From the NCBI GenBank assembly GCA_029248745.1, contig JAQWIT010000008.1, positions 124,001-188,000 of the forward strand: a stretch of DNA of 64,000 nt, written 5' to 3'. Within the stretch, counting starts at the first letter, position 1. Every line of letters starts with the position of its first letter. This DNA comes from Gammaproteobacteria bacterium. Its GTDB lineage: Bacteria; Pseudomonadota; Gammaproteobacteria; Nitrosococcales; Methylophagaceae. This document shows, piece after piece, positions 10,502-19,955 of this stretch. A model generated the notes under the pieces. The model searched no databases. It worked only from the letters and a program-made list of their open reading frames with translations, and was not told where the DNA came from. The position numbers and the translations under genes were made by a program.

Positions 10502-12145
10502 ATGAATAATAGCCAGGTTACTGATGAATCCCTTTCGCAATCAACGGGAAGTGATCTTGCCCGTTTAGCTGCCGGACTGCTGTTTTTAGCAGTTGTTTTA
10601 GGGTTTAGTTTTTACTTCGTAGGACCGAGTTCAAATCAATTGTTTTTAGCGATTGCTGCTGTTTTTGGTGGCTACATGGCGATGAATATTGGCGCCAATG
10701 ATGTCGCGAATAATGTTGGTCCTGCTGTAGGGTCGAAAGCGATGACAATGGGTTGGGCGATTGTCATTGCGATGATTTTTGAAGCGAGTGGTGCCATTAT
10801 CGCTGGTGGTGATGTGGTGTCAACGATCAAGAAAGGCATCATTGACATTGAGGCTTTCGGGGAAAATACAGACCATTTCACATGGGCAATGATGGCGGCA
10901 TTGTTGGCTGCTGCCTTGTGGTTAAATTTGGCGACATGGGCTAGAGCACCTGTTTCAACAACGCATTCTATTGTGGGTGGCGTGATGGGGGCTGGTATTG
11001 CTGCAGCGGGTTTTAGCATTGTTGATTGGGCCACGATGGCTAAAATCGCCAGTTCATGGGTCATTTCTCCTGTGATAGGTGGTGTGATCGCAGCTTTATT
11101 CTTATTTGCAATTAAAAAGACCATTATTTTTAAAGAAGACAAAGTCGCTGCTTCGTATCGTTGGGTGCCGGTTTATGTTGCTGTGATGGCTTGGGCCTTT
11201 GTGACTTATCTTGTTTTAAAAGGGTTAAAAAAGATTTGGCCAGAGATAATGCAATTATCGAATGAGCTATTCTTTTTTACCGTTGAAGTGACAAAGAAAC
11301 CAACTTTCCCAACCGCGCTATTTTTAGGTGGTTTGGTGGCAATTCTGGTTTATGGTGCGGTTAAAAAACGTCTTCGTTCAAAACTAGATCATTTAGATAA
11401 TACGCGTGAGAGTGTGAATATTCTATTTACCGTACCACTCATTTTCGCTGCATCATTATTGAGTTTTGCCCATGGTGCCAATGATGTGGCCAATGCGATT
11501 GGTCCACTAGCAGCGATTAACGATGCAGTGATGACGGGCGGGATTTCTGCTAAGGCTGAGATTCCATTTTGGGTGATGGGTGTGGGTGCTTTTGGTCTGG
11601 CAATTGGCTTGGCATTGTATGGCCCTCGTCTGATTAAAACCGTCGGGAGTGGCATTACAGACTTAGATCCTATGCGGGCTTTTTCTGTTGCTATGGCAGC
11701 CGCGATTACCGTTATTATTGCCAGTCAATTAGGTTTACCCGTAAGTTCAACCCATATTGCAATTGGCGGCATATTTGGCGTTGGTTTACTACGACAAAGG
11801 CTCGATAAAAATAGTACGTTACTGGCTGAAATAAAGAGAGAGAAGGCGGTTGTACAAGGTGAGAAAGCACGTTTGAAAGCGTTATATGAACAGTTGAATC
11901 AGGTCGAAAGTCGCGATGGACGGTCAGCTGAAAATTCTGAAGAAATGCTACGTATTTATAAGTTAATTGATGAAGAAAGAGCGGTTATTAAAACGGCTAA
12001 AAAAGAACTGAAAAAAGACCAAAAGAGTCTATATATCAAACAAGGAATGATTCAAAAAATCATCACAGCTTGGTTAATTACGGTGCCTTCAGCGGCTGTA
12101 TTATCGGCCTGCATTTTTTATACTATCCAAAGTTTCATGAGTTAA
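10502..12145 (+). CDS. low-affinity inorganic phosphate transporter, PiT family
   Basis: Metal-phosphate/proton symporter of the inner membrane. The 547-residue protein contains the duplicated PiT signature: GANDVANNVGPAVGSKA in the first half (about 63-79) and GANDVANAIGPLAA in the second (about 329-342), with APVSTTHSIVGG and LPVSSTHIAIGG following each copy. Between about residues 440 and 510, before the last membrane segment, it has a charged helical stretch rich in K, E and R that looks like a cytoplasmic coiled coil. It heads the phosphate island but is separated from phoBR by recQ. Confidence 0.93.
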   Translation: MNNSQVTDESLSQSTGSDLARLAAGLLFLAVVLGFSFYFVGPSSNQLFLAIAAVFGGYMAMNIGANDVANNVGPAVGSKAMTMGWAIVIAMIFEASGAIIAGGDVVSTIKKGIIDIEAFGENTDHFTWAMMAALLAAALWLNLATWARAPVSTTHSIVGGVMGAGIAAAGFSIVDWATMAKIASSWVISPVIGGVIAALFLFAIKKTIIFKEDKVAASYRWVPVYVAVMAWAFVTYLVLKGLKKIWPEIMQLSNELFFFTVEVTKKPTFPTALFLGGLVAILVYGAVKKRLRSKLDHLDNTRESVNILFTVPLIFAASLLSFAHGANDVANAIGPLAAINDAVMTGGISAKAEIPFWVMGVGAFGLAIGLALYGPRLIKTVGSGITDLDPMRAFSVAMAAAITVIIASQLGLPVSSTHIAIGGIFGVGLLRQRLDKNSTLLAEIKREKAVVQGEKARLKALYEQLNQVESRDGRSAENSEEMLRIYKLIDEERAVIKTAKKELKKDQKSLYIKQGMIQKIITAWLITVPSAAVLSACIFYTIQSFMS

Positions 12146-12174
12146 TGTAACGGATTTATAGCGCTTAATTTAGG

Positions 12175-14307
12175 ATGGATAGCGTAAAGGGAATTCTTAA
12201 TAGCGTCTTTGGTTATGATGCCTTTCGGCATAGCCAGGAAGAGATCATTCAAACCCTTGTTAGCGGTGGCGATGCGCTGGTTTTGATGCCAACGGGCGGC
12301 GGGAAGTCGTTGTGCTATCAAGTGCCGGCTTTGGCGCGTGATGGTGTAGCGATTGTTATTTCACCCTTAATTGCTTTAATGCAGGATCAGGTTGATGCAT
12401 TACAGCAGTTAGGTATCAATGCGGCTTTTATCAATTCTAGTCAGACAGCTGAATCGGTACGGCAAGTCGAACAGGCGCTGTTAGCTGGTGAGCTTAAGTT
12501 ACTTTACATCGCCCCTGAACGTTTGTTAATGCCGACGATGCTGGCTTTATTATCTTCTTGTGAGTTGGCACTTTTTGCGATTGATGAAGCACATTGTGTG
12601 TCGCAGTGGGGACATGATTTTCGTCAGGATTATCAGCAGCTCACTATTCTGCATGAACGCTTTCCTGTGGTGCCGCGTATTGCCTTGACTGCAACCGCCG
12701 ATCAGCGGACGCGTGAAGAAATTATTACCCAGTTGGGCTTAGAAGGTGCCCAAGCTTTTATCAATAGTTTTGATCGCCCCAATATTCATTATGCAATTTC
12801 TGAAGGGAATAACCCTAAAAACCGGCTTTGGCAATTTCTTGAGCAACACCATTCGACTGACGCTGGTATTGTTTATTGTTTATCGCGTAAAAAGGTGGAG
12901 GCGATTGCCGAATGGTTAAGTGACCAAGGTAGGATTGCCTTACCCTATCATGCTGGCTTGCCTCAAGTGGTACGGCAAGAAAATCAACAACGCTTCTTAC
13001 GAGAAGAAGGCGTGATTATTGTCGCGACGATTGCTTTCGGGATGGGTATTGATAAACCTGACGTAAGATTTGTTGCTCATTTGAACTTGCCGAAAAGTAT
13101 TGAAGCTTATTATCAAGAGACGGGTCGTGCAGGTCGTGATGGTGAGCCAGCAAATGCTTGGATGGCTTATGGCTTGCAAGATGTCATTACCTTACGTCAG
13201 TTTATGCAAAATTCTGATGCTGATGAGGCACATAAGCGTGTTGAGTATCATAAGTTAGAATCCATGTTGGGCTTATGTGAGTTGATAAGCTGTCGCCGTC
13301 GGGCGATCCTGAGCTATTTTGATGAGGAGAGCTCAGGGCAATGTGGTCAGTGCGATAATTGTCAGACTCCACCTGCTCAATGGGATGCAACAGAAGATGT
13401 TCAAAAGGTGCTCTCTTGTGTGTATCGAACACAACAGCGGTTTGGTGTTAATTATATTATTGATATTTTATTGGGTAAGCTCGATGAGCGAATTCAACAA
13501 AATGGCCACGATCAACTGAGTACGTTCGGATTGGGGCAACATAAAACGGCAGCAGAATGGCGGAGTATATTCAGGCAATTGATCGCATTGGGTTATGTTG
13601 ATATTGATGTGTCGCGTTATGGCGCTTTGTGTTTAACGGAGCAATGTCGTTCTGTTTTAAAAGGACAAGCAACATTGGCATTGCGTCAATATGAAGCGCC
13701 ACAGAAGGTGAGTAAAGAACGGGGTAAAAAGTCAGCTCTTAGACCGCAGGATGAACCACTATGGATAGCACTCAAAGCATTGAGGTTGAGGTTAGCCGAA
13801 GAATTGGGTCTGCCGCCTTATGTTGTTTTTCATGATGCGACTTTGCAAGAGATGTTGAAGCACCGACCGGATAGCTTGGATAAAATGGCTAAAATATCTG
13901 GGGTCGGTGAGCAAAAGTTACTTAAGTATGGCAATGACTTCATAGCAGAAATTGCGCAACACCCATTATCTTCACTTTTAGATAACCGCCTCAGTGATAC
14001 GGTGAATGAAACGTTATTATTGCATGAGCAAGGTGCTTCGGTTGAAGTAATTGCGGCCGAACGTACGATTAAAGAAACAACGGTTTATATACATTTGGCA
14101 GATGCGATCGAGGTTGGGCTATTGGATGTGAAGGCTGTTTTAGGTTTACCTGATGAGGATTATGTTGCGATTGTGAGGATGATCGAATCTTTTGGTGATG
14201 ATGAAAAAGGGAAGCTCAAACCGGTTTATGATGCATTGGATGGTGAATATGATTACGGTATTTTGCGTTGTGTTAGAGCCAGTTTGTTAGGTAACTCTCC
14301 TTTTTAG
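12175..14307 (+). CDS. recQ: ATP-dependent DNA helicase RecQ
   Basis: 3'-5' superfamily 2 helicase for recombination and replication-fork repair. The 710-residue protein shows Walker A TGGGKS (40-45), the DEAH box followed by [10 protein letters not shown] (about 139), motif [11 protein letters not shown], a zinc-binding cysteine set (CRRR, CGQCDNC), the winged-helix RQC domain and a C-terminal HRDC domain (about 525-600). The ATG at 12175 is preceded by TTAGG. The roughly 110 residues after HRDC match the longer RecQ form. It starts 29 bp after the PiT gene. Confidence 0.96.
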   Translation: MDSVKGILNSVFGYDAFRHSQEEIIQTLVSGGDALVLMPTGGGKSLCYQVPALARDGVAIVISPLIALMQDQVDALQQLGINAAFINSSQTAESVRQVEQALLAGELKLLYIAPERLLMPTMLALLSSCELALFAIDEAHCVSQWGHDFRQDYQQLTILHERFPVVPRIALTATADQRTREEIITQLGLEGAQAFINSFDRPNIHYAISEGNNPKNRLWQFLEQHHSTDAGIVYCLSRKKVEAIAEWLSDQGRIALPYHAGLPQVVRQENQQRFLREEGVIIVATIAFGMGIDKPDVRFVAHLNLPKSIEAYYQETGRAGRDGEPANAWMAYGLQDVITLRQFMQNSDADEAHKRVEYHKLESMLGLCELISCRRRAILSYFDEESSGQCGQCDNCQTPPAQWDATEDVQKVLSCVYRTQQRFGVNYIIDILLGKLDERIQQNGHDQLSTFGLGQHKTAAEWRSIFRQLIALGYVDIDVSRYGALCLTEQCRSVLKGQATLALRQYEAPQKVSKERGKKSALRPQDEPLWIALKALRLRLAEELGLPPYVVFHDATLQEMLKHRPDSLDKMAKISGVGEQKLLKYGNDFIAEIAQHPLSSLLDNRLSDTVNETLLLHEQGASVEVIAAERTIKETTVYIHLADAIEVGLLDVKAVLGLPDEDYVAIVRMIESFGDDEKGKLKPVYDALDGEYDYGILRCVRASLLGNSPF

Positions 14308-14323
14308 TACTATTTTGGAATAA

Positions 14324-14341
14324 ATGTTACAAATCTGTCAT
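14324..14341 (+). promoter_or_regulatory. candidate Pho box upstream of phoB
   Basis: Two 7-mers spaced 11 bp apart, ATGTTAC and CTGTCAT, separated by AAAT, resemble the PhoB half-site pair (CTGTCAT-N4-CTGTCAT). The second half is exact, the first is weak. It lies about 50 bp before the phoB ATG, where an autoregulatory site is expected. Support is moderate because only one half-site is good. Confidence 0.5.
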
Positions 14342-14390
14342 ATTTGGTCGGTATGATGCTAACCAATTGTAATTAGCGAAAGGTTAATTT

Positions 14391-15077
14391 ATGGCTACAC
14401 AGGTTTTAGTCGTTGAAGATGATGTCGCGATCAGGGATATGTTGTGTTTTTCTTTGCGTCATTCTGGTTTTGAGTGTGATGCAGTCGGTGATGCAGAGTC
14501 TGGTCTAACGCAATTGGCGCAACAACAACCGGATATTATTTTATTAGATTGGATGTTGCCTGACATCGATGGCATTGAATTTATCCGCCGTTTGAGGGCG
14601 AATGCTTATTTTGCTGAGATACCTGTCATTATGTTGACTGCAAAGGGTGAAAGCGAAGATATAGTTAAAGGCTTGGGCGTAGGCGCTGATGATTATGTCA
14701 ATAAGCCGTTTTCACCGCCTGAATTAATGGCGAGAATTAAGGCCGTATTACGTCGTTGCCAGTTGCCAGATGCGGATGAGGCGTTGCAGTTTGATAGCCT
14801 ACGTTTAGATCTGAAAAGTCATCGCGTGATGGTTGAAGATGAACGCATCGATTTAGGTCCAACAGAGTTTCGTCTACTGCATTTTTTCATGAAAAACCCT
14901 GAACGCGCATATAGTCGTGGTCAGTTACTGGATCATGTCTGGGGCAATACGGTTTATATTGAGGAACGTACGGTGGATGTCCATATTAGGCGTTTGCGCA
15001 AAGTATTAGAACCCTCTCAACATGATAACTTGGTTCAAACAGTACGCGGTGTAGGTTACCGTTTTACAGCTGATTAG
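14391..15077 (+). CDS. phoB: phosphate regulon response regulator PhoB
   Basis: OmpR-family transcription factor activated by PhoR under phosphate starvation. The 228-residue protein has a receiver domain with acidic residues E9/D10, phospho-acceptor D53 (LLDWMLPD) and the conserved lysine in NKPFSP (about 105), then a winged-helix domain with GPTEFRLLHFF and ERTVDVHIRRLRKVL. It is followed by phoR after 14 bp and sits directly upstream of the pst operon, which fixes its role in phosphate sensing. Confidence 0.97.
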   Translation: MATQVLVVEDDVAIRDMLCFSLRHSGFECDAVGDAESGLTQLAQQQPDIILLDWMLPDIDGIEFIRRLRANAYFAEIPVIMLTAKGESEDIVKGLGVGADDYVNKPFSPPELMARIKAVLRRCQLPDADEALQFDSLRLDLKSHRVMVEDERIDLGPTEFRLLHFFMKNPERAYSRGQLLDHVWGNTVYIEERTVDVHIRRLRKVLEPSQHDNLVQTVRGVGYRFTAD

Positions 15078-15091
15078 GTTGTATTAAAGTA

Positions 15092-16399
15092 ATGAGCTGG
15101 GATTATTGGCGTCTATTAACAATCGTTTTTATTGCGGGGTTTATTGGTCTGCTATTTGGGCAGATGATGACCTTTATGTTTTTAGCTGCATTTTTGTATG
15201 CCCTATGGTTGCAAGATTCCTGGAATAAATTATTAAAGTGGGTAAAAAAGCCCAAGAAAAACCCTTCACCGACAGCAGAAGGTGCTATTGATGATGTGTG
15301 TCGGGAAATTGAACGGGTCAGGCAACAGAATAATTCTCGGAAGAAAAAATTAGCGGGGTATTTGAAACGGTTCCAGTCAGCGACTGCGGCATTGCCTGAT
15401 GCAGTCGTTGTTTTAGGCGCTTTTGGGGAAGTGGATTGGGCAAACGATTCCGCCAAGACATTACTGGGTGTACGTTGGCCCCGCGATAGCCATGTACGGG
15501 TCAATAATTTAATTCGTGACCCCGATTTTCAACAATTGATTTCTGACTCGACTGCGATTGGTCAAACCATTGTTGTCCATTCTCCAGTGAACTCAGAGGT
15601 TCAGTTAGAAATTAAGATCGTGAGTTATATGGGTAGTGGCAGAATGTTGTTGGCCAGAGATATGACACAAACGGTTAAGCTTCAGAAGATGCGGCGGGAC
15701 TTTGTCGCGAATGTGTCGCATGAGTTACGTACACCACTCACAGTATTACGCGGTTATTTTGAAATGTTTGACGATAAGACGCCGGCAGATCAATGGCAGA
15801 ATGCATTACCGGCGATGCGCCAGCAGTCGGAGAGAATGAGTGATATGTTGCATGAGCTATTGACACTCTCTCGCTTAGAAACAGGTGAAAAAGCATTGCA
15901 AGTTGTACCTGTCGATATGGGTGCTACACTCCAGGAAATTATTGCTGATGCTACTCAGCTTGCTCAATATGATAACCATGAGATTAAGTTAAATTTGGAT
16001 AGCGAACATTGGTTACTTGCGGACTTGGATGAATTGCGTAGTGCCATTTCGAATTTGGTTTTTAATGCGGTGAAATATACACCCGCAGGCTGCCGGGTTA
16101 CGATTACTTGGGCCGTTGACCAGTTAGAAGGGCATGTCGAAGTTGCTGATATGGGTGATGGTATTGCTGAGCATCATTTAGAGCGATTGACGGAGCGTTT
16201 TTATCGTGTTGATAGTGGTCGTTCACAAGGCGATGGTGGTACAGGTTTAGGATTGGCTATCGTTAAGCATGTGTTGCAACGACATGACGCTATATTAAAA
16301 ATTAATAGTGAGTTGGGTAAAGGGACGCGTTTCGCTTGTCATTTTCCGATTCAAAGCGTGGTGAGGAAACCACAAGCACTGAACCTAGCTTCGCTTTAA
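15092..16399 (+). CDS. phoR: phosphate regulon sensor histidine kinase PhoR
   Basis: Membrane-bound kinase that phosphorylates PhoB when Pst transport and PhoU signal low phosphate. The 435-residue protein has two closely spaced N-terminal membrane segments (about 6-45), a basic linker, a PAS-like domain (about 95-195), the HisKA motif NVSHELRTPLTVL with its histidine near residue 210, and the ATPase boxes NLVFNAVKYTP, DMGDGI and GGTGLGLAIVKH. There is no large periplasmic sensor domain, as usual for PhoR. It is co-transcribed with phoB. Confidence 0.96.
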   Translation: MSWDYWRLLTIVFIAGFIGLLFGQMMTFMFLAAFLYALWLQDSWNKLLKWVKKPKKNPSPTAEGAIDDVCREIERVRQQNNSRKKKLAGYLKRFQSATAALPDAVVVLGAFGEVDWANDSAKTLLGVRWPRDSHVRVNNLIRDPDFQQLISDSTAIGQTIVVHSPVNSEVQLEIKIVSYMGSGRMLLARDMTQTVKLQKMRRDFVANVSHELRTPLTVLRGYFEMFDDKTPADQWQNALPAMRQQSERMSDMLHELLTLSRLETGEKALQVVPVDMGATLQEIIADATQLAQYDNHEIKLNLDSEHWLLADLDELRSAISNLVFNAVKYTPAGCRVTITWAVDQLEGHVEVADMGDGIAEHHLERLTERFYRVDSGRSQGDGGTGLGLAIVKHVLQRHDAILKINSELGKGTRFACHFPIQSVVRKPQALNLASL

Positions 16400-16427
16400 G
16401 GCCCGATAAACAGGTACTAGGGTTCTT

Positions 16428-16467
16428 TTGTCATACAATTGTCATAATTATTTCATATCATTGTCAC
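16428..16467 (+). promoter_or_regulatory. tandem Pho boxes before pstS
   Basis: Four 7-mers repeat with an exact 11 bp period: TTGTCAT at 16428, TTGTCAT at 16439, ATTTCAT at 16450 and TTGTCAC at 16461. This equals two adjacent Pho boxes (consensus CTGTCAT-N4-CTGTCAT), enough for two PhoB dimers. They end 68 bp before the pstS start, so PhoB very probably activates pstS here. The period and match are seen directly; binding is inferred. Confidence 0.85.
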
Positions 16468-16535
16468 ACTCGGTCTAGATACTAATCACAGTAATTCGAT
16501 TACTACATATTATTAATTTGGGAGTTGGACAAGAT

Positions 16536-17489
16536 ATGTTCATGAAAAAACTAGCTATTTTAGGGGTGGCGGTCTCGATGACTTTTTCGGCAACAGCTTT
16601 TGCTGATGTTGATGCAGCATTACCTGATTATCAAAAAGCAAGTGGTGTTTCTGGCAAGCTTCCTAGTGTTGGTTCTGATACTTTGGCGAACCTGATGACG
16701 CTTTGGGCTGAAGAATTTAAGCGTGAATACCCTAATGTGAGTATTCAAATTCAGGCAGCGGGTTCTTCTACTGCGCCACCCGCTTTAACAGAGGGCACAG
16801 CTAGCTTTGGCCCTATGAGCCGTAAGATGAAAGACAAAGAAATTGGTGCATTTGAATCAAAATTTGGTTACAAGCCTACGCCGATCCGTGTGGCTATTGA
16901 TGCCTTAGCGGTATACACGCACAAAGATAATCCTCTTGAAGGATTAAGTATTCCAGAAGTGGATGCTATTTTCTCCGCAACGCGTAAATGTGGCCACTCA
17001 GAAGATATTACTAATTGGACACAGTTAGGAAGTAACTTAGGAAGCATTCAAATTTATGGCCGTAACTCAGTGTCTGGTACTTATGGCTACTTTAAAAAGA
17101 AAGCACTTTGTAAAGGTGACTTTAAAGATAACGTCAATGAGCAACCCGGTTCAGCATCTGTCGTTCAAGGCGTGACTAAATCATTAAATGGTATCGGTTA
17201 CTCTGGTATCGGTTATAAAACATCAGGTGTTAAAGCGTTGGCTTTGACGAAAAAGCCTGGTGGGGAGATGATTCCAGCAACTAAAGCAAATGCAGCGAAT
17301 GGCACTTACCCACTCTCTCGTTACCTGTATGTTTACGTAAATAAAGCGCCCAACAAACCTTTAGCCCCAATTGATCGTGAGTTTGTGAAATTGGTTCTTT
17401 CTAAAATAGGTCAGAAAGTGGTTGTTAAAGATGGTTATGTCCCATTACCACCTGCAGTGGTAGAAAAAGAATTAGCTAAAATTCAATAG
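16536..17489 (+). CDS. pstS: periplasmic phosphate-binding protein PstS
   Basis: Captures phosphate in the periplasm and delivers it to the PstCAB transporter. The ATG at 16536 (317 residues) is chosen because GGGAG lies 11 bp upstream. A signal peptide, [11 protein letters not shown]...TAFA, covers about residues 3-23. Binding-loop motifs are visible: [33 protein letters not shown] and [12 protein letters not shown]. It is transcribed from a strong Pho-box promoter and followed by a terminator, so it should be made in excess over the membrane components. Confidence 0.96.
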   Translation: MFMKKLAILGVAVSMTFSATAFADVDAALPDYQKASGVSGKLPSVGSDTLANLMTLWAEEFKREYPNVSIQIQAAGSSTAPPALTEGTASFGPMSRKMKDKEIGAFESKFGYKPTPIRVAIDALAVYTHKDNPLEGLSIPEVDAIFSATRKCGHSEDITNWTQLGSNLGSIQIYGRNSVSGTYGYFKKKALCKGDFKDNVNEQPGSASVVQGVTKSLNGIGYSGIGYKTSGVKALALTKKPGGEMIPATKANAANGTYPLSRYLYVYVNKAPNKPLAPIDREFVKLVLSKIGQKVVVKDGYVPLPPAVVEKELAKIQ

Positions 17490-17508
17490 ATTTAGTTAAG
17501 AACATTAG

Positions 17509-17538
17509 AACGCCCTGCAGAGGTTATGCGGGGCGTTT
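17509..17538 (+). terminator. hairpin between pstS and pstC
   Basis: CGCCCTGCA (17511-17519) pairs with TGCGGGGCG (17527-17535), a 9 bp stem with one G-T pair, a 7-base loop, AA before it and TTT after it. The T tract is short. Its position, 20 bp after the pstS stop and 130 bp before pstC, suggests a partial terminator that lowers pstCAB expression relative to pstS. Confidence 0.7.
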
Positions 17539-17669
17539 GTTATTATTAACGGGTTATAGTAAGCCGTTAAATCTATGTGTTGTTGTTACACGATTTTCAC
17601 ATAAATCAGTTGTAGTTATTTTTAAATGTGTATTTCATTTCACCGAAACAGGGCTTGAGTGCTGAAATT

Positions 17670-19943
17670 ATGGCTGAACGTTCATCAATTGGTAGTGTAT
17701 TACCTGCTGCAAACTCTCCGATAGCGAAGCGTCGACGTGCTTGGCGTGAGTTTAAAGACCATGCTGCTCGGTACGGTGTGGCGATGGGTGGTGTTTCGGT
17801 TATTTTTGCCATTGTGCTCATTTTTTTCTATCTGTTATATGTCGTGATGCCCTTATTCAGTGGTGCCGAGATAGAAATAGAATCTGAGTATGTGTTAGCT
17901 GAAAATAAAATAGTTCATTTGGCTTTAAATGAATATAACGATGTCGCGCTTTCTGTTGATATGGCAGGGGAAGTGCAGTTTTTTGCTGCGGATTCCGGCC
18001 AAACTATTGTCAAGCCAGAATTACCATTGCTTGCCGATAAACAAATCACCAGTTTTAGTCATGGTGACTATACAACAGGTGTGTTGGCTTATGGCTTTGA
18101 CAACGGTCAGGCTTTGATTTTTAAGCGTGAATATAAAATCACTTACCCTGATGATAAACGTAAGATTACGCCGTTGATAACTTACCCTGTTGGTGAGGGA
18201 TTATTCAATGTCGATGAACAGGGACGGCTACTGAGAGCCTTAACGGTACAGAGTAACGAGGAACAAACCACTTTAATTGGTTTGAGTGACGCAAATACTT
18301 TAGTGGTATTAGGCCTTATACGTGAAGAAGATTTCATGGATGAAGATGTTTTTACCATTGAGGAAATGCGAACAGAAATTACGCTGCCAGAAGGTGAGAA
18401 CATTACCCATATCCAAATGGATGTTGATCAACGAGAGTTATATTTAGTTGATGATGAAGGCTTCCTGACTTACTACGATATCAGTGTTATTACAGCCCCT
18501 AATTTAATACAAAAAATTAAGGCGGTGCCTTCTGGGGTTGATGTGACTGCTTTGTCATTTTTGACGGGTGGTATTTCAATTTTGGTGGGGCGTAGTGATG
18601 GCCAAATTGATCAATGGTTTCCATTAAGGGATATCCATAACAATTACACACTACATAATGTGCGTTATTTTAAAGATCAATCATCACCCATTGTTGCTTT
18701 GGCGCCAGAATATTCACGCAAAGGTTTTGTTGCACTGGATGAATCTGGCCAGATGGGTATTTACCATACCACGGCAGAACGGACATTATTGGTTGAGACA
18801 CTAGCAGACAATGGCGAAGTGGCCATTGGGCTCTCTCCTAAGGCCAATGGTGTACTGGCAGTGTCAAAAACGGGCCAAGCGACATTGGTTGCGATCGATA
18901 ATGAGCATCCAGAGGTGTCATGGCATTCATTATGGCAAGAAGTCTGGTATGAGAGCCGTGATAAGCCAGAATTTATTTGGCAATCCTCTTCAGCCAGTAA
19001 TGACTTTGAGCCAAAATTTAGTTTAAGTCCGTTGATATTTGGCACGATAAAAGCCGCTTTTTACGCCATGCTGGTGGCAGTGCCGTTAGCGATTATGGGT
19101 GCGATATATACCGCTTATTTTATGTCGCCAAAAATGCGAACTTTGGTTAAGCCGACGATTGAGATTATGGAGGCATTGCCGACCGTTATTTTAGGGTTCT
19201 TGGCTGGGTTATGGTTAGCCCCAATTGTTGAAGGTAATCTGCCAGGGGTCTTTTCCATTCTGGTGATGTTGCCAATTATGACGATACTCACGGCCTATCT
19301 GTGGACTAAACTGCCTGCTGCATGGCGTGAGTCAATTCCAGATGGCTGGGAAGCCGCGATATTGGTGCCTGTTGTGGTGTTTATCGGTGTTGTATCAATG
19401 CTGGTGAGTCCAACGCTTGAACTCTGGTTATTCAATGGCGATATGCCGAGATGGTTGGATGAGATGGGTATTGGTTTTGATCAACGTAACTCTTTAGTGG
19501 TTGGACTGGTAATGGGTTTCGCGGTGATTCCAACGATTTTCTCGATCACGGAAGATGCTATTTTTGGTGTACCGAAGCACTTAACAATTGGCTCATTAGC
19601 GCTTGGTGCGACACCTTGGCAGACATTGACACGTGTTGTGTTGTTGACAGCTAGCCCGGGTATTTTCTCAGCGGTGATGATTGGTTTGGGCCGTGCGGTG
19701 GGTGAAACGATGATTGTATTGATGGCGACGGGTAATACCCCGATTATGGACTTTAATATTTTTGAAGGTTTTAGGGCGTTATCGGCCAATATTGCCGTTG
19801 AAATGCCTGAAGCAGAGGTGGCCAGTACACATTATCGTGTGCTGTTCTTAGCCGCTTTAGTGTTGTTTATGACAACGTTTATTTTCAATACCGTAGCTGA
19901 GGTGGTTCGTCAGCGCTTACGTGTTAAATACAGTAGTCTTTAG
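17670..19943 (+). CDS. pstC: phosphate ABC transporter permease PstC, long form
   Basis: One of the two membrane subunits of the high-affinity phosphate importer. The ATG at 17670 gives 757 residues; a GTG at 17628 would add 14 residues. A first membrane segment (about 40-65) precedes a hydrophilic domain of about 390 residues, presumably periplasmic, before the canonical permease core with membrane segments and the EAA-type loop ([21 protein letters not shown]) that contacts PstB. The extra domain is absent from the 319-residue E. coli protein but is known in pseudomonad-type PstC. A cytoplasmic basic N-terminus (AKRRRAWREF) is visible. Confidence 0.93.
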   Translation: MAERSSIGSVLPAANSPIAKRRRAWREFKDHAARYGVAMGGVSVIFAIVLIFFYLLYVVMPLFSGAEIEIESEYVLAENKIVHLALNEYNDVALSVDMAGEVQFFAADSGQTIVKPELPLLADKQITSFSHGDYTTGVLAYGFDNGQALIFKREYKITYPDDKRKITPLITYPVGEGLFNVDEQGRLLRALTVQSNEEQTTLIGLSDANTLVVLGLIREEDFMDEDVFTIEEMRTEITLPEGENITHIQMDVDQRELYLVDDEGFLTYYDISVITAPNLIQKIKAVPSGVDVTALSFLTGGISILVGRSDGQIDQWFPLRDIHNNYTLHNVRYFKDQSSPIVALAPEYSRKGFVALDESGQMGIYHTTAERTLLVETLADNGEVAIGLSPKANGVLAVSKTGQATLVAIDNEHPEVSWHSLWQEVWYESRDKPEFIWQSSSASNDFEPKFSLSPLIFGTIKAAFYAMLVAVPLAIMGAIYTAYFMSPKMRTLVKPTIEIMEALPTVILGFLAGLWLAPIVEGNLPGVFSILVMLPIMTILTAYLWTKLPAAWRESIPDGWEAAILVPVVVFIGVVSMLVSPTLELWLFNGDMPRWLDEMGIGFDQRNSLVVGLVMGFAVIPTIFSITEDAIFGVPKHLTIGSLALGATPWQTLTRVVLLTASPGIFSAVMIGLGRAVGETMIVLMATGNTPIMDFNIFEGFRALSANIAVEMPEAEVASTHYRVLFLAALVLFMTTFIFNTVAEVVRQRLRVKYSSL

Positions 19944-19955
19944 GTGAGTAAAACG

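Noticed and set aside
10672-11142. 156-codon antisense frame inside the PiT gene
   Set aside because: Mirror of a hydrophobic coding region, with no ribosome site or recognisable protein features; likewise the antisense frames in 11389-11655, 19481-19789 and 61447-61896.
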